Part shown: positions 49,413 through 62,131 of the stretch, piece by piece
How positions within the stretch are numbered: position 1 is the stretch's first letter
How the letters are laid out: every line of letters starts with the position of its first letter
Assembly (NCBI RefSeq): GCF_003493605.1
Contig: NZ_QQKA01000002.1
Coordinates: forward strand, 243,551 to 307,550
Direction of reading: 5' to 3'
Source of the DNA: Haemophilus haemolyticus
Lineage (GTDB): Bacteria > Pseudomonadota > Gammaproteobacteria > Enterobacterales > Pasteurellaceae
Length of the DNA stretch: 64,000 bases
Program-made: the position numbers and the translations under genes
Notes under the pieces: model-generated
Databases searched by the model: none
What the model saw: only the letters and a program-made list of their open reading frames with translations
Told to the model about the DNA's origin: nothing

Positions 49413-49808
49413 ATGGAAGAAAAAGAAGTCAGATTAGACAAATGGTTGTGGGCTGCGCGATTCTACAAAACACGTAGCATTGCTAAAGCCATGATTGAAA
49501 GTGGTAAAGTGCATTACAACAACCAACGTGCGAAAGTAAGTAAAATTGTGGAAGTAGGCGCAATGTTAAAACTTCGCCAGGGAAACGAAGAAAAAGAAAT
49601 AAAAATTATCGCCTTAAGCGATCAACGCCTAGGTGCGCCAGAAGCACAATTACTCTATCAAGAAACCGAAAATAGCGTGAAAAAAAGAGAAGAAATCGCG
49701 TGGGCAAGAAAAAATAATTCCCTTTCAATGCCCCATCCAGATCGTCGCCCAAACAAAAAAGAGCGGAGAGACTTATTGAAATTTAAACATAAGGATAAAT
49801 TTGAATAA
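49413..49808 (+). CDS. hslR: Heat shock protein 15, S4-domain RNA-binding protein
   Basis: 131 residues. The S4 domain begins at the N-terminus (VRLDKWLWAARFYKTRSIAK, residues 6-25), and the C-terminal third is very basic (KKREEIAWARKN, KKERRDLLKFKHKDKF). Hsp15 binds 50S subunits that carry nascent chains and helps recycle them. It is divergent from nudE and followed by the convergent asnC. Confidence 0.92.
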   Translation: MEEKEVRLDKWLWAARFYKTRSIAKAMIESGKVHYNNQRAKVSKIVEVGAMLKLRQGNEEKEIKIIALSDQRLGAPEAQLLYQETENSVKKREEIAWARKNNSLSMPHPDRRPNKKERRDLLKFKHKDKFE

Positions 49809-49833
49809 AAATTTCACCGCACTTTCTATGTTC

Positions 49834-50286
49834 TTAAGGTTTAATATCTCGCAAAATTGGATTTTGCATTGAAATCAAGGTCTCAGTGGACTGAATTTCA
49901 TCAATTAACTGAATCTTGCTCGCCAAAACAGAATGTAATTCTGCGATTGTGTGTGTCATCACTTTTAAGAAAATTGAGTAATTGCCCGTTGTATAATAGG
50001 CTTCAACTACTTCATCAAAACTTTCTAGCTTTTTGATCACTTTCTCATAATCTTTTGCGCTTTTTAGAATAATGCCGATAAAACAGCATACGTCATAACC
50101 TAATTTACGCTCATCAATGATCACCTTCGTGCCTTCAATAATGCCTGATTGGCGCATTTTTTCTACTCGCACATGAATCGTCCCCGGACTAACGCCAAAG
50201 TTTTTAGCCATTTCGGCATAGGGAGTTCTCGCATCTTTGGTGAGTACACGTAAGATTTGCCGATCTAAACTGTCAATGTTGTGCAT
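49834..50286 (-). CDS. asnC: AsnC/Lrp-family regulator of asparagine synthesis
   Basis: 150 residues. An N-terminal helix-turn-helix (ILRVLTKDARTPYAEMAKNF, about 12-31, followed by GVSPGTIHVRVEKM) and a C-terminal RAM effector domain (about 65-145). AsnC activates asnA when asparagine is scarce. It is divergent from asnA, the classic arrangement; AGGAGG is just before the ATG. Confidence 0.94.
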   Translation of the reverse strand: MHNIDSLDRQILRVLTKDARTPYAEMAKNFGVSPGTIHVRVEKMRQSGIIEGTKVIIDERKLGYDVCCFIGIILKSAKDYEKVIKKLESFDEVVEAYYTTGNYSIFLKVMTHTIAELHSVLASKIQLIDEIQSTETLISMQNPILRDIKP

Positions 50287-50335
50287 AAAATCACCTCCTT
50301 TAGATTTTATTTAATTTTTCATTACTGAATTATAT

Positions 50336-50400
50336 ATTATTCAATCAAAACAAGAAAGTAAATAAAATACTTGAAATAAAATCATAATTTATTGAATAAT
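50336..50400. promoter_or_regulatory. Inverted motif pair in the asnC-asnA control region
   Basis: ATTATTCAAT (50336-50345) and ATTGAATAAT (50391-50400) are perfect inverted copies 45 bases apart in the divergent promoter region. They are candidate half-sites for AsnC, which binds as an octamer and wraps DNA; binding is inferred. Confidence 0.5.
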
Positions 50401-50439
50401 ACTTAAAAATTTTACTCCTCATTAAAAAAGGTTATCAAA

Positions 50440-51432
50440 ATGAAAAAGACATTTATTTTACAACAACAAGAAATCAGCTTTGTAAAGAACACTTTCACGC
50501 AAAATCTTATTGAACAACTTGGTATTATTGAAGTGCAAGGTCCAATTTTGAGCCAAGTGGGTAACGGAATGCAAGATAACTTATCTGGCATTGAAAAAGC
50601 CGTTCAAGTTAACGTGAAATGTATTCCAAATGCCGTATTTGAAGTAGTACATTCTCTTGCAAAATGGAAACGCCACACCCTTGCTCGCTTCAACTTTAAA
50701 GAAGGCGAAGGCTTGTTTGTTCATATGAAAGCATTACGTCCAGATGAAGATTCTCTTGATCCGACTCACTCTGTTTATGTGGATCAATGGGACTGGGAAA
50801 AAGTGATTCCTGAAGGTTGTCGTAACTTTGCATACTTAAAAGAAACGGTAAATTCTATTTATCGTGCTATTCGTTTAACAGAATTAGCCGTAGAAGCACG
50901 TTTTGATATCCCTTCAATTCTTCCAAAACACATTACCTTTGTGCACAGCGAAGATTTAGTAAAACGCTATCCAGATTTAAGCAGTAAAGAACGTGAAAAC
51001 GCAATTTGTAAAGAATACGGCGCAGTATTCTTAATCGGCATTGGCGGCAAACTTTCAGATGGCAAACCTCATGATGGCCGTGCACCAGACTATGATGACT
51101 GGACAACTGAATCTGAAAATGGCTACAAAGGCCTAAACGGTGATATTTTGGTATGGAACGACCAATTAGGCAAAGCATTTGAACTTTCCTCAATGGGTAT
51201 CCGCGTAGATGAAAGTGCATTGCGTTTACAAGTTAGCCTAACGGGTGATGAAGACCGTTTAAAAATGGATTGGCACCAAGATTTATTAAACGGAAAATTA
51301 CCATTAACTATCGGCGGTGGTATCGGTCAATCTCGCTTAGCAATGCTTTTACTTCGTAAAAAACATATAGGTGAAGTCCAATCAAGCGTATGGCCAAAAG
51401 AAATGTTAGAAGAATTTTCAAACATTCTTTAA
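50440..51432 (+). CDS. asnA: Aspartate-ammonia ligase (asparagine synthetase A)
   Basis: 330 residues, the full length of AsnA. It makes asparagine from aspartate, ammonia and ATP. The fold is class II aminoacyl-tRNA-synthetase-like: motif [20 protein letters not shown] (about 85-104) and the C-terminal [14 protein letters not shown] (about 287-300) with the ATP-binding Arg. It is preceded by the divergent asnC gene and followed by an uptake-signal terminator. Confidence 0.96.
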   Translation: MKKTFILQQQEISFVKNTFTQNLIEQLGIIEVQGPILSQVGNGMQDNLSGIEKAVQVNVKCIPNAVFEVVHSLAKWKRHTLARFNFKEGEGLFVHMKALRPDEDSLDPTHSVYVDQWDWEKVIPEGCRNFAYLKETVNSIYRAIRLTELAVEARFDIPSILPKHITFVHSEDLVKRYPDLSSKERENAICKEYGAVFLIGIGGKLSDGKPHDGRAPDYDDWTTESENGYKGLNGDILVWNDQLGKAFELSSMGIRVDESALRLQVSLTGDEDRLKMDWHQDLLNGKLPLTIGGGIGQSRLAMLLLRKKHIGEVQSSVWPKEMLEEFSNIL

Positions 51433-51453
51433 AAATAATTAATTTGATAAAAG

Positions 51454-51483
51454 AAGTGCGGTGAAGTTTCACCGCACTTTTTT
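51454..51483. terminator. Uptake-signal-pair terminator (asnA/gph)
   Basis: AAGTGCGGTGAA, GT, TTCACCGCACTT, then T residues: a 12-bp perfect stem between convergent genes. Confidence 0.88.
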
Positions 51484-51497
51484 GTTAGGTAGGAAAC

Positions 51498-52172
51498 TTA
51501 AAGAATCGTTAAGAGCTGGGCAAAATCATCAAACACCCAATCTGGATTAGATTCGCTGATAGGGATATTGTAATTGTAGCCGTAAGTTAAACCAACAACT
51601 GCACAGCCTGCAGCGTGGCCTGCGATAATATCATTTTTAGAATCGCCCACGAAAAGCACTTGGCGTGGTTCAAAACCAAATTTTCCGCATAAATAATAAA
51701 GTGGAGCTGGATGTGGCTTAATGGCAGGTAAGGATTGACCGCCCAACATTTCACTAAATAAATGATCAATGCCAAATGCGGCCAATACTGGCTGAACATG
51801 TCTTGTGGGTTTATTGGTAACAACTGCTAGGACATAGCCTTTTTCTTTCAAGGTTTCTAAAGTTTCTTTTACATTTGGATACAAGCGGCTGACATTACAT
51901 AAATTCTCGCCATAATAAAAATTAAAACGTTCTGTTACTTGCTTAATCTCTTCTTCAGTTAAAACTTTTCCTGTTTGTTTTTGCACCCAATCTAACGCAC
52001 GTGCAATTAATACAGGCGCACCATTACCGATCCAAGTTAATACTAATTCTTCTGGCGCTTGCGGTAAATTAAATTCAGCCAAGGCAGAATTTACTGATAA
52101 TGCCAAATCAGGCAAGCTATTTACCAAGGTGCCGTCTAAATCAAAACCAATAAGTTTAAATTGTGTATTCAT
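51498..52172 (-). CDS. gph: Phosphoglycolate phosphatase
   Basis: 224 residues of the HAD family: motif I FDLDGTLVNSLPDL (Asp10 nucleophile, Asp12), motif II VVTNKPT (about 117-123) and motif III/IV KPHPAPLYYL with VGDSKNDIIAG (about 150-181). It removes phosphate from 2-phosphoglycolate formed in repair of DNA ends. It follows rpe by 45 bases, the same pair as in E. coli. Confidence 0.93.
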   Translation of the reverse strand: MNTQFKLIGFDLDGTLVNSLPDLALSVNSALAEFNLPQAPEELVLTWIGNGAPVLIARALDWVQKQTGKVLTEEEIKQVTERFNFYYGENLCNVSRLYPNVKETLETLKEKGYVLAVVTNKPTRHVQPVLAAFGIDHLFSEMLGGQSLPAIKPHPAPLYYLCGKFGFEPRQVLFVGDSKNDIIAGHAAGCAVVGLTYGYNYNIPISESNPDWVFDDFAQLLTIL

Positions 52173-52217
52173 TGTTTTTCTCTGTTCTATTGCAATCGCA
52201 TTTCATTAAAACGACGG

Positions 52218-52892
52218 TTATTCGCCCACACTCGCGAGCTGTGTACGCATTTGGTCAATAACTTGTTTATAATCTGGCTTACCAAAAATTGCGGAACCTG
52301 CCACAAACATATCAGCACCCGCCGCTGCAATTTCAGCAATATTATCAACCTTCACACCGCCATCGACTTCAAGACGAATGTCATAACCACTTTCATCAAT
52401 GATCTTACGAGCCTGTTGTAGTTTCTTCAACGTTGCTGGAATAAAAGATTGTCCGCCAAATCCGGGATTCACTGACATTAATAAAACCACATCCACTTTA
52501 TCCAAAACGTAATCTAAATAGCTCAACGGCGTCGCAGGGTTAAAAACTAATCCAGATTTACAACCACAATCGCGAATGAGCTGTAAAGAGCGGTCAATAT
52601 GTTCGCTAGATTCTGGGTGGAAAGTGATGTAGTTCGCACCTGCTTTAGCAAAATCGGGAATAATGCGATCGACCGGTTTTACCATTAAATGCACATCTAT
52701 CGGTGCGGTAATGCCATAATCACGTAAAGCTTGACATACCGCAGGTCCAAAAGTGAGATTAGGCACATAATGATTATCCATTACATCAAAATGAATAACA
52801 TCCGCGCCTGCATTAAGTACATTTTGTACATCATCACCAAGACGAGCGAGATCAGCAGAAAGAATTGATGGGGCGATAAGATAAGGTTTCAT
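52218..52892 (-). CDS. rpe: Ribulose-phosphate 3-epimerase
   Basis: 224 residues from the ATG at 52892 (GGAGAA upstream, [19 protein letters not shown]), in preference to a start ten codons earlier. A (beta/alpha)8 barrel with [17 protein letters not shown] (about 34-50) and [13 protein letters not shown] (about 136-148), both metal- and phosphate-site motifs. It interconverts ribulose and xylulose 5-phosphates. It heads rpe-gph downstream of gyrB on the minus strand. Confidence 0.95.
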   Translation of the reverse strand: MKPYLIAPSILSADLARLGDDVQNVLNAGADVIHFDVMDNHYVPNLTFGPAVCQALRDYGITAPIDVHLMVKPVDRIIPDFAKAGANYITFHPESSEHIDRSLQLIRDCGCKSGLVFNPATPLSYLDYVLDKVDVVLLMSVNPGFGGQSFIPATLKKLQQARKIIDESGYDIRLEVDGGVKVDNIAEIAAAGADMFVAGSAIFGKPDYKQVIDQMRTQLASVGE

Positions 52893-52989
52893 AAAGGTTC
52901 TCCGTTGAGAAAATGAGTGCATTTAGTTTACTCACTTAAGTTCAAAAAACCAATAGTAATCCTTATATGAAATAATAAGATAAACAAAG

Positions 52990-53011
52990 AAAGGGCACTT
53001 TGGTGCCCTTT
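52990..53011 (-). terminator. gyrB terminator
   Basis: AAAGGGCAC and GTGCCCTTT form a 9-bp stem around a 4-base loop 28 bases after the gyrB stop, with a pyrimidine-rich tail on the minus strand. Confidence 0.75.
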
Positions 53012-53038
53012 CAGTCATGAATATAAATAGACGAAAAT

Positions 53039-55462
<2,424 letters not shown>

Positions 55463-55550
55463 TTATCTCATTCTTTTGTAAATAAAAATTGGGCGAGATT
55501 ATAGCAAAAAATCGCCGTTTTGGCGATGCTTTTCGGGAAAGGAAAGATAT

Positions 55551-55574
55551 AAAAAAGGCGAATAATTTCGCCTT
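55551..55574 (-). terminator. tex terminator
   Basis: AAGGCGAA and TTCGCCTT (8-bp stem, 4-base loop) are followed on the minus strand by six T. It lies 9 bases past the tex stop. Confidence 0.85.
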
Positions 55575-55582
55575 ATAACTTG

Positions 55583-57901
55583 TTATTTTTTCCAATTTTT
55601 TAGTGCATCAGCAAAAGCATTGCCCATCGCATTATTACCTCTTGAATTACGCTCCTCTCGTTGCGTATTTCCACGAGGTCTTGCAGATAAAGTGCGGTCA
55701 GATTTGCCGTCATTTTTGACCGCACTTTCATCTAATCGCATCGTCAATGCAATGCGTTTACGTGGCACATCCACTTCTAACACTTTGACTTTTACAATGT
55801 TACCTGTTTTTACCACTTGATGGGGATCTTCCACGAATTTATCGCTTAATGATGAAATATGTACTAAACCATCTTGATGAACACCAATATCCACAAATGC
55901 GCCAAAATTAGTTACATTAGTGATGGTACCTTCTAAAATCATACCAGGTTTTAAATCCGTTATTTCTTCCACGCCCTCAGCAAATACAGCGGTTTTGAAC
56001 TCGCCACGCGGATCGCGCCCTGGTTTTTCTAACTCTTTGAAAATATCTTGGACGGTCGGTAAACCAAATTGCTCATCAATGAATTGTTTTGCATCAAGCT
56101 GACGTACCACACCCGCATTACCCATTAAATCTTGAATAGATTGCGCAGTAGCTTGCAAAATTTTTTCGACCACAGGGTAAGCTTCTGGGTGAACACCTGA
56201 AGCATCAAGTGGATTTTTCCCGTTTGCAATACGCATAAAGCCTGCACATTGCTCAAAGGCTTTTGGCCCTAAACGTGGCACTTTTTTCAATTCTGCACGG
56301 CTTTCAAAACGCCCATTTTCATCACGATATTCCACAATGTTTTGTGCTAAGGTTTTTGTCATACCAGCTACACGAGCTAATAATGGTGCGGATGCGGTAT
56401 TTAAATCTACGCCTACCGCGTTTACACAGTCTTCCACCACCGCATCGAGTTTACGCGCAAGTTGAGTTTGGTTTACATCGTGCTGATATTGCCCCACACC
56501 AATGGCTTTCGGTTCGATTTTCACTAATTCTGCCAATGGATCTTGTAAACGACGTGCAATAGAGACCGCACCACGTAAAGATACATCTAAATTCGGGAAT
56601 TCATTTGCCGCAAATTCAGAAGCTGAATAAACGGACGCGCCCGCTTCGCTTACTACAACGGTTTGTGGTTTATTTTCTTTAATTTCTTTAATCACGTCTT
56701 TCGCAAAACGTTCAGTTTCACGAGAAGCTGTACCATTACCAATGGCAATTAATTCCACGTTATGTTTGCGGATCAAGCTGAAAATCGCCACTTGTGCTTC
56801 GGCTTCACGCCCCGTGTGTGGATAAATGGTGGTGGTATCTAATAATTTACCTGTGTTATCCACTACTGCAACTTTAACTCCCGTACGTAAGCCTGGGTCC
56901 AAGCCCATTGTGCTCTTCGCACCAGCGGGTGCAGCCATTAAAAGTGCGGTCAGATTTCGAGCGAAAACATCAATGGCTTCTTCTTCCGCTTTTTCACGTA
57001 AACTTGCCATTAATTCCGTTTCTAAATGCAACGAAACTTTGATTTTCCACGTCCACGCAATCACTTGCTCACGCCATTTATCTGCTGGCTGTCCCGTGAA
57101 ACGTACATCTAAATAATCACGAATAATCTCTTCACAATAGCTTTGGCGACTTCCTTCTTCCGCATCAGGATCAGCATTTAAACTTAATTGTAAAATGCCC
57201 TCATTACGTCCACGGAACATGGCCAATGCTCGGTGAGAAGGCACATTTTTCAATAATTCTTGGTGGTCGAAATAATCTTGGAATTTTGCGCCTTCCGTTT
57301 CTTTGCCTTCGATCACTTTTGATACGATAACGGCATTTTTCGCTAAATAATCACGAACTTTCGCTAATAAACCTGCATCTTCAGCAAAACGTTCCATTAA
57401 AATATAGCGTGCACCATCAAGGGCTACTTTGGTGTCTGTCACGCCTTTATCAGCATCAACAAAGGAAAGTGCGGTTGATTCTGGGTCATTTTTTGGCTCG
57501 TTCCAAAGTAAATCAGCCAATGGCTCAAGACCCGCTTCAATCGCAATTTGCCCTTTAGTACGACGTTTCGGTTTGTATGGCAAATACAAATCTTCTAATT
57601 CGGTTTTGCTTTGTGTCGCATGGATTTTGTCACGCAATTCATCGGTCAATTTCCCTTGCTCATCAATAGATTTCAAAATGGTTTGACGACGATCTTCTAA
57701 TTCACGTAAATAAATTAAACGAGTTTCAAAATGACGAAGTTGGGTGTCATCCAAGCCACCAGTGGCTTCTTTACGATAACGGGCAATAAATGGAATGGTG
57801 TTGCCATCATCTAATAATTGAATGGCGGCGAGGATTTGTTGGGGTTGAACGGTTAATTCTGCCGCAATAATTTGGCTAATTTGTTGATTTAACATTGTCA
57901 T
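55583..57901 (-). CDS. tex: Transcription accessory protein Tex
   Basis: 772 residues. The N-terminal helical part includes [28 protein letters not shown] (about 27-54; read in part), then the YqgF-like fold ([18 protein letters not shown] about 325-342), helix-hairpin-helix segments (about 495-560) and a C-terminal S1 domain ([28 protein letters not shown], about 650-677). Tex binds nucleic acid and affects transcription and toxin or virulence gene expression in other bacteria. Start could be ATG 57901 or, with a slightly better spacing to AAGAAG, ATG 57895. Confidence 0.94.
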   Translation of the reverse strand: MTMLNQQISQIIAAELTVQPQQILAAIQLLDDGNTIPFIARYRKEATGGLDDTQLRHFETRLIYLRELEDRRQTILKSIDEQGKLTDELRDKIHATQSKTELEDLYLPYKPKRRTKGQIAIEAGLEPLADLLWNEPKNDPESTALSFVDADKGVTDTKVALDGARYILMERFAEDAGLLAKVRDYLAKNAVIVSKVIEGKETEGAKFQDYFDHQELLKNVPSHRALAMFRGRNEGILQLSLNADPDAEEGSRQSYCEEIIRDYLDVRFTGQPADKWREQVIAWTWKIKVSLHLETELMASLREKAEEEAIDVFARNLTALLMAAPAGAKSTMGLDPGLRTGVKVAVVDNTGKLLDTTTIYPHTGREAEAQVAIFSLIRKHNVELIAIGNGTASRETERFAKDVIKEIKENKPQTVVVSEAGASVYSASEFAANEFPNLDVSLRGAVSIARRLQDPLAELVKIEPKAIGVGQYQHDVNQTQLARKLDAVVEDCVNAVGVDLNTASAPLLARVAGMTKTLAQNIVEYRDENGRFESRAELKKVPRLGPKAFEQCAGFMRIANGKNPLDASGVHPEAYPVVEKILQATAQSIQDLMGNAGVVRQLDAKQFIDEQFGLPTVQDIFKELEKPGRDPRGEFKTAVFAEGVEEITDLKPGMILEGTITNVTNFGAFVDIGVHQDGLVHISSLSDKFVEDPHQVVKTGNIVKVKVLEVDVPRKRIALTMRLDESAVKNDGKSDRTLSARPRGNTQREERNSRGNNAMGNAFADALKNWKK

Positions 57902-58002
57902 ACTTCTTTGTTATGAAAGGATTCGAGAAAAAACGGGGATAGAATACTGGTTTTAGGCTGTTGGCTCAAATATAATTAGAAAAACTTTCTTTTATTTTTA
58001 TT

Positions 58003-58479
58003 ATGGCAAAATCAAATTATATTACCCGTCAAGGCTGGAATGAGCTTGACCAAGAACTCAAGTTTTTGTGGAAAGAAGAACGTCCCAAAGTTACCCAAGC
58101 TGTTTCAGATGCCGCCGCTCTTGGTGACCGCAGTGAGAATGCAGAATATATTTACGGAAAACGCCGCTTACGTGAAATTGATCGTCGTGTACGTTTTTTA
58201 ACTAAAAGATTGGAAGTGCTACAAATTGTCGATTACAACCCAAAGCAAGAGGGAAAAGTTTTCTTCGGGGCATGGGTAGAATTGGAGAATGAAGATGGTG
58301 AAATCAAGCAATATCGTATCGTCGGTTGCGATGAATTTGCCCCTGAGAAAAATTGGATATCCATTGATTCCCCAGTTGCTCGAGCTTTAATCGGAAAAAC
58401 ATTAGACGACGAAGTGCGGGTAGAAACGCCTTCAGGTTTTATCACGCTTTATGTGAATAAAATTTGGTATGAGAAATAA
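58003..58479 (+). CDS. greB: Transcription elongation factor GreB
   Basis: 158 residues. An N-terminal coiled-coil hairpin (about 8-75) with acidic tip residues near EERPKVTQAVSDAAALGDRSENAEY (about 27-51), then an FKBP-like C-terminal domain. It rescues backtracked RNA polymerase by stimulating cleavage of the transcript. The tip sequence AAALGDRSENAEYIYGKRRLREID is more GreB- than GreA-like, and the basic patch fits GreB. Divergent from tex, as in E. coli where tex (yhgF) and greB adjoin. Confidence 0.94.
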   Translation: MAKSNYITRQGWNELDQELKFLWKEERPKVTQAVSDAAALGDRSENAEYIYGKRRLREIDRRVRFLTKRLEVLQIVDYNPKQEGKVFFGAWVELENEDGEIKQYRIVGCDEFAPEKNWISIDSPVARALIGKTLDDEVRVETPSGFITLYVNKIWYEK

Positions 58480-58535
58480 CTCGGAAAAATAAAAGATAGT
58501 GAATATCTAAACTAATAGGCTAGATACAAACTATC

Positions 58536-59153
58536 TTACTTGCCTCTTTCCTTATTCGCTGCAAAATCAGCGCCTTTTGCAAGCATTCTCAACTGCAAAA
58601 TCACTCGAGCTTTAAGTTGCTCACGTTCAGCTTTACTCATATCTAAAGCATTAGCCCCTGCAGTGAATACGATTGTTACGATGCCTTCCGCTTGAACATA
58701 AGCAACATATTGCGAATATTGATGTTTGTAGGAAATATATTCTGCTAACTCATCAACAAAATGCTTAATTTCACGTGCTGCCGCAGTACGAAAAGCTTGA
58801 GAAGTGCCTGAACTTTCGCGTAATAGCAAGCGGAAAACGTTCGTGCTATTAGTAATAAATTCAAAAAATGTATCCACAGAAACAGAAATAACGCTACCGC
58901 CAGCATCAATACGTTTACGCGCTTGACGCATTAGTTGGCGCAACATCAAGCCAGCTTCATCCACCATTTCTAAGCCGAGTTCATCCATATCGCTAAAATG
59001 ACGATAGAAAGATGTAGGCGCAATTCCAGCCTCACGCGCAACCTCTCGCAAACTCAAATTAGAAAAACTTTTTTCTGCGCTAAGTTGATTAAATGCCGCA
59101 TCCACTAAAGCGCGACGAGTCTTTTCTTTTTGAACAGCACGAACACCAGCCAT
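58536..59153 (-). CDS. fabR: Unsaturated fatty acid repressor FabR (TetR family)
   Basis: 205 residues. The TetR helix-turn-helix is [24 protein letters not shown] (about 30-53), and the C-terminal two thirds are helical. FabR represses fabA and fabB according to the unsaturated acyl-CoA pool. The start ATG overlaps the oxyR stop (TAATG), so fabR is translationally coupled behind oxyR. Neither fabA nor fabB is in this window. Confidence 0.87.
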   Translation of the reverse strand: MAGVRAVQKEKTRRALVDAAFNQLSAEKSFSNLSLREVAREAGIAPTSFYRHFSDMDELGLEMVDEAGLMLRQLMRQARKRIDAGGSVISVSVDTFFEFITNSTNVFRLLLRESSGTSQAFRTAAAREIKHFVDELAEYISYKHQYSQYVAYVQAEGIVTIVFTAGANALDMSKAEREQLKARVILQLRMLAKGADFAANKERGK

Positions 59154-60058
59154 TATTTCAACCCACTTAGAATAGATTTAACTTCATCGCTGACCGCACT
59201 TGCCACACGCTCATAACGATTACGCAATGGTGAACCAGGACGATAAACCAATGCAATGGTGCGTGATGGCTCTGGCGAATAACAAGGAATATATTTCACA
59301 CCTTTGCGCGTGCCTTCATTCAATACCGCTAATTCAGGCATAAAAGTGATACCAGCATTTGCTGCCACCATATTGCGCAAAGTTTCAAGGCTAGTCGCTT
59401 GGAAATGGGAATTTTCTTTTGCGCCAGCAGTGAAGCAATAATCTAGTGCTTGATTACGCAAGCAATGACCATCATCAAGCATTAACATTTCTTGACCATT
59501 TAATTGGTTCATTGGAAGTTTACTTTCTTGAGCCCAAGGATGATGCTCTGATACGGCGAGTAACATTTTCTCGTTGAAAATAGGTACTTCAATAAAAGCC
59601 TCAGTTTCCGGAACAGTGGCAACGATGGCGCAATCTAAACGCCCCGTTTCCAATTGTTCTAATAATTGATGCGTTTGCGCTTCATAAAGAAAAACTTCTA
59701 AATCAGGGAATGCTGCTTTTAACGTTGGCACAATATAAGGGAGCAAATAAGGACCAACCGTTGGAATTAAACCGATGTGTAATGGCCCGGTCATTTCTTT
59801 ACCTTGATTGCTCGCCATTTCTTTCAATAATTTTACTTCTCGAAGAACTGTGCGAGCCTGATCAACCAACAACATTCCCGATTGAGTAAATAACACTTTA
59901 CGGCTAGTGCGCTCTAACAAGATAATACCTAGCTCATCTTCTAATTTACGAATTTGACCACTTAATGTTGGTTGACTCACATTACAAGAATCGGCAGCAC
60001 GGCGGAAATGTTTATATTCTGATAAGGCAACAAGATATTCTAGATCACGGATATTCAT
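59153..60058 (-). CDS. oxyR: Hydrogen-peroxide-sensing regulator OxyR (LysR family)
   Basis: 301 residues. The N-terminal helix-turn-helix is [22 protein letters not shown] (about 4-25) and [13 protein letters not shown] follows. The redox pair is present in [13 protein letters not shown], two Cys separated by eight residues exactly as Cys199 and Cys208 of E. coli OxyR. It is divergent from the peroxiredoxin-glutaredoxin gene, and a predicted OxyR tetranucleotide site lies between them. Confidence 0.95.
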   Translation of the reverse strand: MNIRDLEYLVALSEYKHFRRAADSCNVSQPTLSGQIRKLEDELGIILLERTSRKVLFTQSGMLLVDQARTVLREVKLLKEMASNQGKEMTGPLHIGLIPTVGPYLLPYIVPTLKAAFPDLEVFLYEAQTHQLLEQLETGRLDCAIVATVPETEAFIEVPIFNEKMLLAVSEHHPWAQESKLPMNQLNGQEMLMLDDGHCLRNQALDYCFTAGAKENSHFQATSLETLRNMVAANAGITFMPELAVLNEGTRKGVKYIPCYSPEPSRTIALVYRPGSPLRNRYERVASAVSDEVKSILSGLK

Positions 60059-60070
60059 GAGATTTTCCCT

Positions 60071-60107
60071 ATAGAAAAATTCAATTAAAAGAATAGAATT
60101 AATTGAT
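60071..60107. promoter_or_regulatory. Predicted OxyR binding site
   Basis: ATAG, CAAT, ATAG and TGAT at 60071, 60082, 60093 and 60104 follow the OxyR pattern ATAG-N7-CTAT-N7-ATAG-N7-CTAT with exact spacing and 13 of 16 matches. The promoter element TATAAT (60131-60136) of the divergent peroxiredoxin gene is 24 bases on, so the site covers its upstream and -35 region. Confidence 0.65.
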
Positions 60108-60181
60108 TATGACTATATCATAATTTTCCCTATAATACAGCGCATAAAATTTAAATTAACAACCAATAGGAGAAAAAAACA

Positions 60182-60907
60182 ATGTCTAATATGGAAGGAA
60201 AAAAAGTCCCTCAAGTGACATTCCGCACTCGTCAGGGTGATAAATGGGTTGATGTAACTACCTCTGAATTATTTGATAACAAAACAGTGATCGTGTTCTC
60301 ATTACCGGGAGCATTCACTCCAACTTGCTCATCATCACACTTACCACGTTACAACGAATTAGCGCCAGTATTCAAAAAATACGGTGTAGACGATATTCTT
60401 GTTGTATCTGTAAATGATACTTTCGTAATGAACGCATGGAAAGAAGATGAAAAATCTGAAAACATCACTTTCATTCCAGATGGTAATGGTGAATTTACCG
60501 AAGGCATGGGTATGTTAGTTGGTAAAGAAGATTTAGGTTTCGGTAAACGTTCGTGGCGTTATTCTATGCTTGTGAAAAACGGCGTAGTTGAAAAAATGTT
60601 TATCGAACCAAACGAACCAGGCGATCCGTTCAAAGTATCAGATGCTGACACTATGTTGAAATACCTTGCGCCACAACACCAAGTGCAAGAGTCTATTTCA
60701 ATCTTCACAAAACCAGGCTGTCCTTTCTGTGCAAAAGCAAAACAACTTTTACACGATAAAGGCTTAAGCTTCGAAGAAATCGTATTAGGTCATGATGCAA
60801 CAATCGTGAGCGTACGTGCAGTTTCAGGTCGTACTACTGTTCCACAAGTGTTTATCGGTGGTAAACACATTGGCGGTAGCGACGATTTGGAAAAATACTT
60901 TGCATAA
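60182..60907 (+). CDS. Peroxiredoxin-glutaredoxin fusion (hybrid Prx5)
   Basis: 241 residues: an N-terminal Prx5-type peroxiredoxin (about 5-165) with the peroxidatic Cys49 in [12 protein letters not shown], and a C-terminal glutaredoxin (about 171-241) with the CPFC active site at 180-183. The glutaredoxin part reduces the peroxiredoxin with glutathione, so one chain removes peroxide. This hybrid is the one structurally characterised in H. influenzae. GGAG is 9 bases before the ATG. It is divergent from oxyR and probably OxyR-activated. Confidence 0.96.
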   Translation: MSNMEGKKVPQVTFRTRQGDKWVDVTTSELFDNKTVIVFSLPGAFTPTCSSSHLPRYNELAPVFKKYGVDDILVVSVNDTFVMNAWKEDEKSENITFIPDGNGEFTEGMGMLVGKEDLGFGKRSWRYSMLVKNGVVEKMFIEPNEPGDPFKVSDADTMLKYLAPQHQVQESISIFTKPGCPFCAKAKQLLHDKGLSFEEIVLGHDATIVSVRAVSGRTTVPQVFIGGKHIGGSDDLEKYFA

Positions 60908-60950
60908 GCAGGCAAGTATTTAGCTGATTATTATTTGGGAATGTAATTTA

Positions 60951-60974
60951 AAGGGCGCATTAAGCGCCCTTTTC
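60951..60974 (+). terminator. Terminator after the peroxiredoxin fusion
   Basis: AAGGGCGC, five bases, GCGCCCTT and TT: an 8-bp perfect stem 44 bases after the stop; on the minus strand the slyX gene also ends toward it. Confidence 0.8.
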
Positions 60975-60998
60975 ATTTGTACGAATTTATCGCAAAAA

Positions 60999-61220
60999 TT
61001 AATAATGGGGCGGTGGCGTTTCTTCAGATTGGCTTGCAATGTTAGAGGGTTGAAAATCTTTTAATTTATTTGCCATATAACGCAATTGGACTTGCATTTT
61101 ATCAATATCAAATTGCTGTTGAACTAAAGCGTGATTTAATTCATCTAATAACTGTTCCTGAAATGCAATTTTCGTTTCAAGTTCCTCGATGCGATTTTCT
61201 AACATTTGTTGAATTTGCAT
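60999..61220 (-). CDS. slyX: SlyX family protein
   Basis: 73 residues, almost wholly coiled coil (about 1-55, with heptads of Leu, Ile and Met: [20 protein letters not shown]) and a Pro-rich end TPPPHY typical of SlyX. The function is unknown. It is divergent from fkpA, as in enterobacteria. Confidence 0.9.
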   Translation of the reverse strand: MQIQQMLENRIEELETKIAFQEQLLDELNHALVQQQFDIDKMQVQLRYMANKLKDFQPSNIASQSEETPPPHY

Positions 61221-61317
61221 AAATTTTCTCTAAATTCTAAAAAAAAGTTGAGAATAGATAGAAAGCCATTTAATCTATTCCTCGTATTATTCCATTCATT
61301 ATAAAGGATTAACTCAT

Positions 61318-62043
61318 ATGTTAAAAATTCAAAAATTATCTATTGCAGCATTAATGGTAAGTGCGGTGATTTCTGGCCAAGTTTTTGCAGAAGATAGCAC
61401 ATTCGATGAGAAAGCAGCATCTTATGCCGTAGGTACGCTCATGGGCGGTCAAATGAAAGATCTTGTAGATTCACACAAAGAAGTCATCAAATATGATAAT
61501 GCGCGTATTTTAGATGGTTTAAAAGATGCCTTAGAAGGCAAAGTGGATGTTCGTAAAGATGAAAAAATCCAAAAAACCTTAGAATCTATTGAAGCAAAAT
61601 TAATGGCTGCATCAAAAGCAAAAGCAGAATCTATTGCTAAACAAGCAAAAGAAGAAGGTGATAAATTCCGCGCTGAATTTGCTAAAGGTAAAGATGTAAA
61701 AACGACGCAATCTGGTTTAATGTACAAAATTGAAAACGCAGGTAAAGGCGATGCAATCAAAGCAACAGATACAGTTAAAGTACATTACACAGGTAAATTA
61801 CCAAATGGAAAAGTATTTGATAGCTCCGTAGAGCGCGGTCAACCTGTAGAATTCCAACTTGATCAGGTAATTAAAGGCTGGACTGAAGGTCTTCAATTAG
61901 TGAAAAAAGACGGAAAAATTCAATTAGTTATTGCACCTGAATTAGGCTATGGCGAACAAGGTGCTGGCGCATCTATTCCACCAAATTCAACATTAATTTT
62001 TGATGTGGAAGTATTAGACGTCAATCCAAAAGCTACAAAATAA
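61318..62043 (+). CDS. fkpA: Periplasmic FKBP-type peptidyl-prolyl isomerase FkpA
   Basis: 241 residues with a signal peptide (about 1-25, cleavage after VFA). The N-terminal dimerisation domain (about 30-130) is helical and Lys-rich; the FKBP domain (about 133-237) shows VKVHYTGKLPNGKVFDSSVERG, the catalytic-site loop, and GYGEQGAGASIPPNSTLIF. It folds periplasmic and outer-membrane proteins. An uptake signal is inside the signal peptide region. Sits between slyX and the yheO-like gene. Confidence 0.93.
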   Translation: MLKIQKLSIAALMVSAVISGQVFAEDSTFDEKAASYAVGTLMGGQMKDLVDSHKEVIKYDNARILDGLKDALEGKVDVRKDEKIQKTLESIEAKLMAASKAKAESIAKQAKEEGDKFRAEFAKGKDVKTTQSGLMYKIENAGKGDAIKATDTVKVHYTGKLPNGKVFDSSVERGQPVEFQLDQVIKGWTEGLQLVKKDGKIQLVIAPELGYGEQGAGASIPPNSTLIFDVEVLDVNPKATK

Positions 62044-62057
62044 TTAATAAGTTTAAT

Positions 62058-62085
62058 AGCGCGCGTTCTTTAACGCGTGCTTTTT
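62058..62085 (+). terminator. fkpA terminator
   Basis: GCGCGCGTT and AACGCGTGC form a 9-bp stem with a single wobble pair and 4-base loop, followed by TTTTT. Confidence 0.8.
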
Positions 62086-62131
62086 ATTATAAGAACGAGC
62101 GAAATTTTTACCGCACTTTTAACCTAACACC

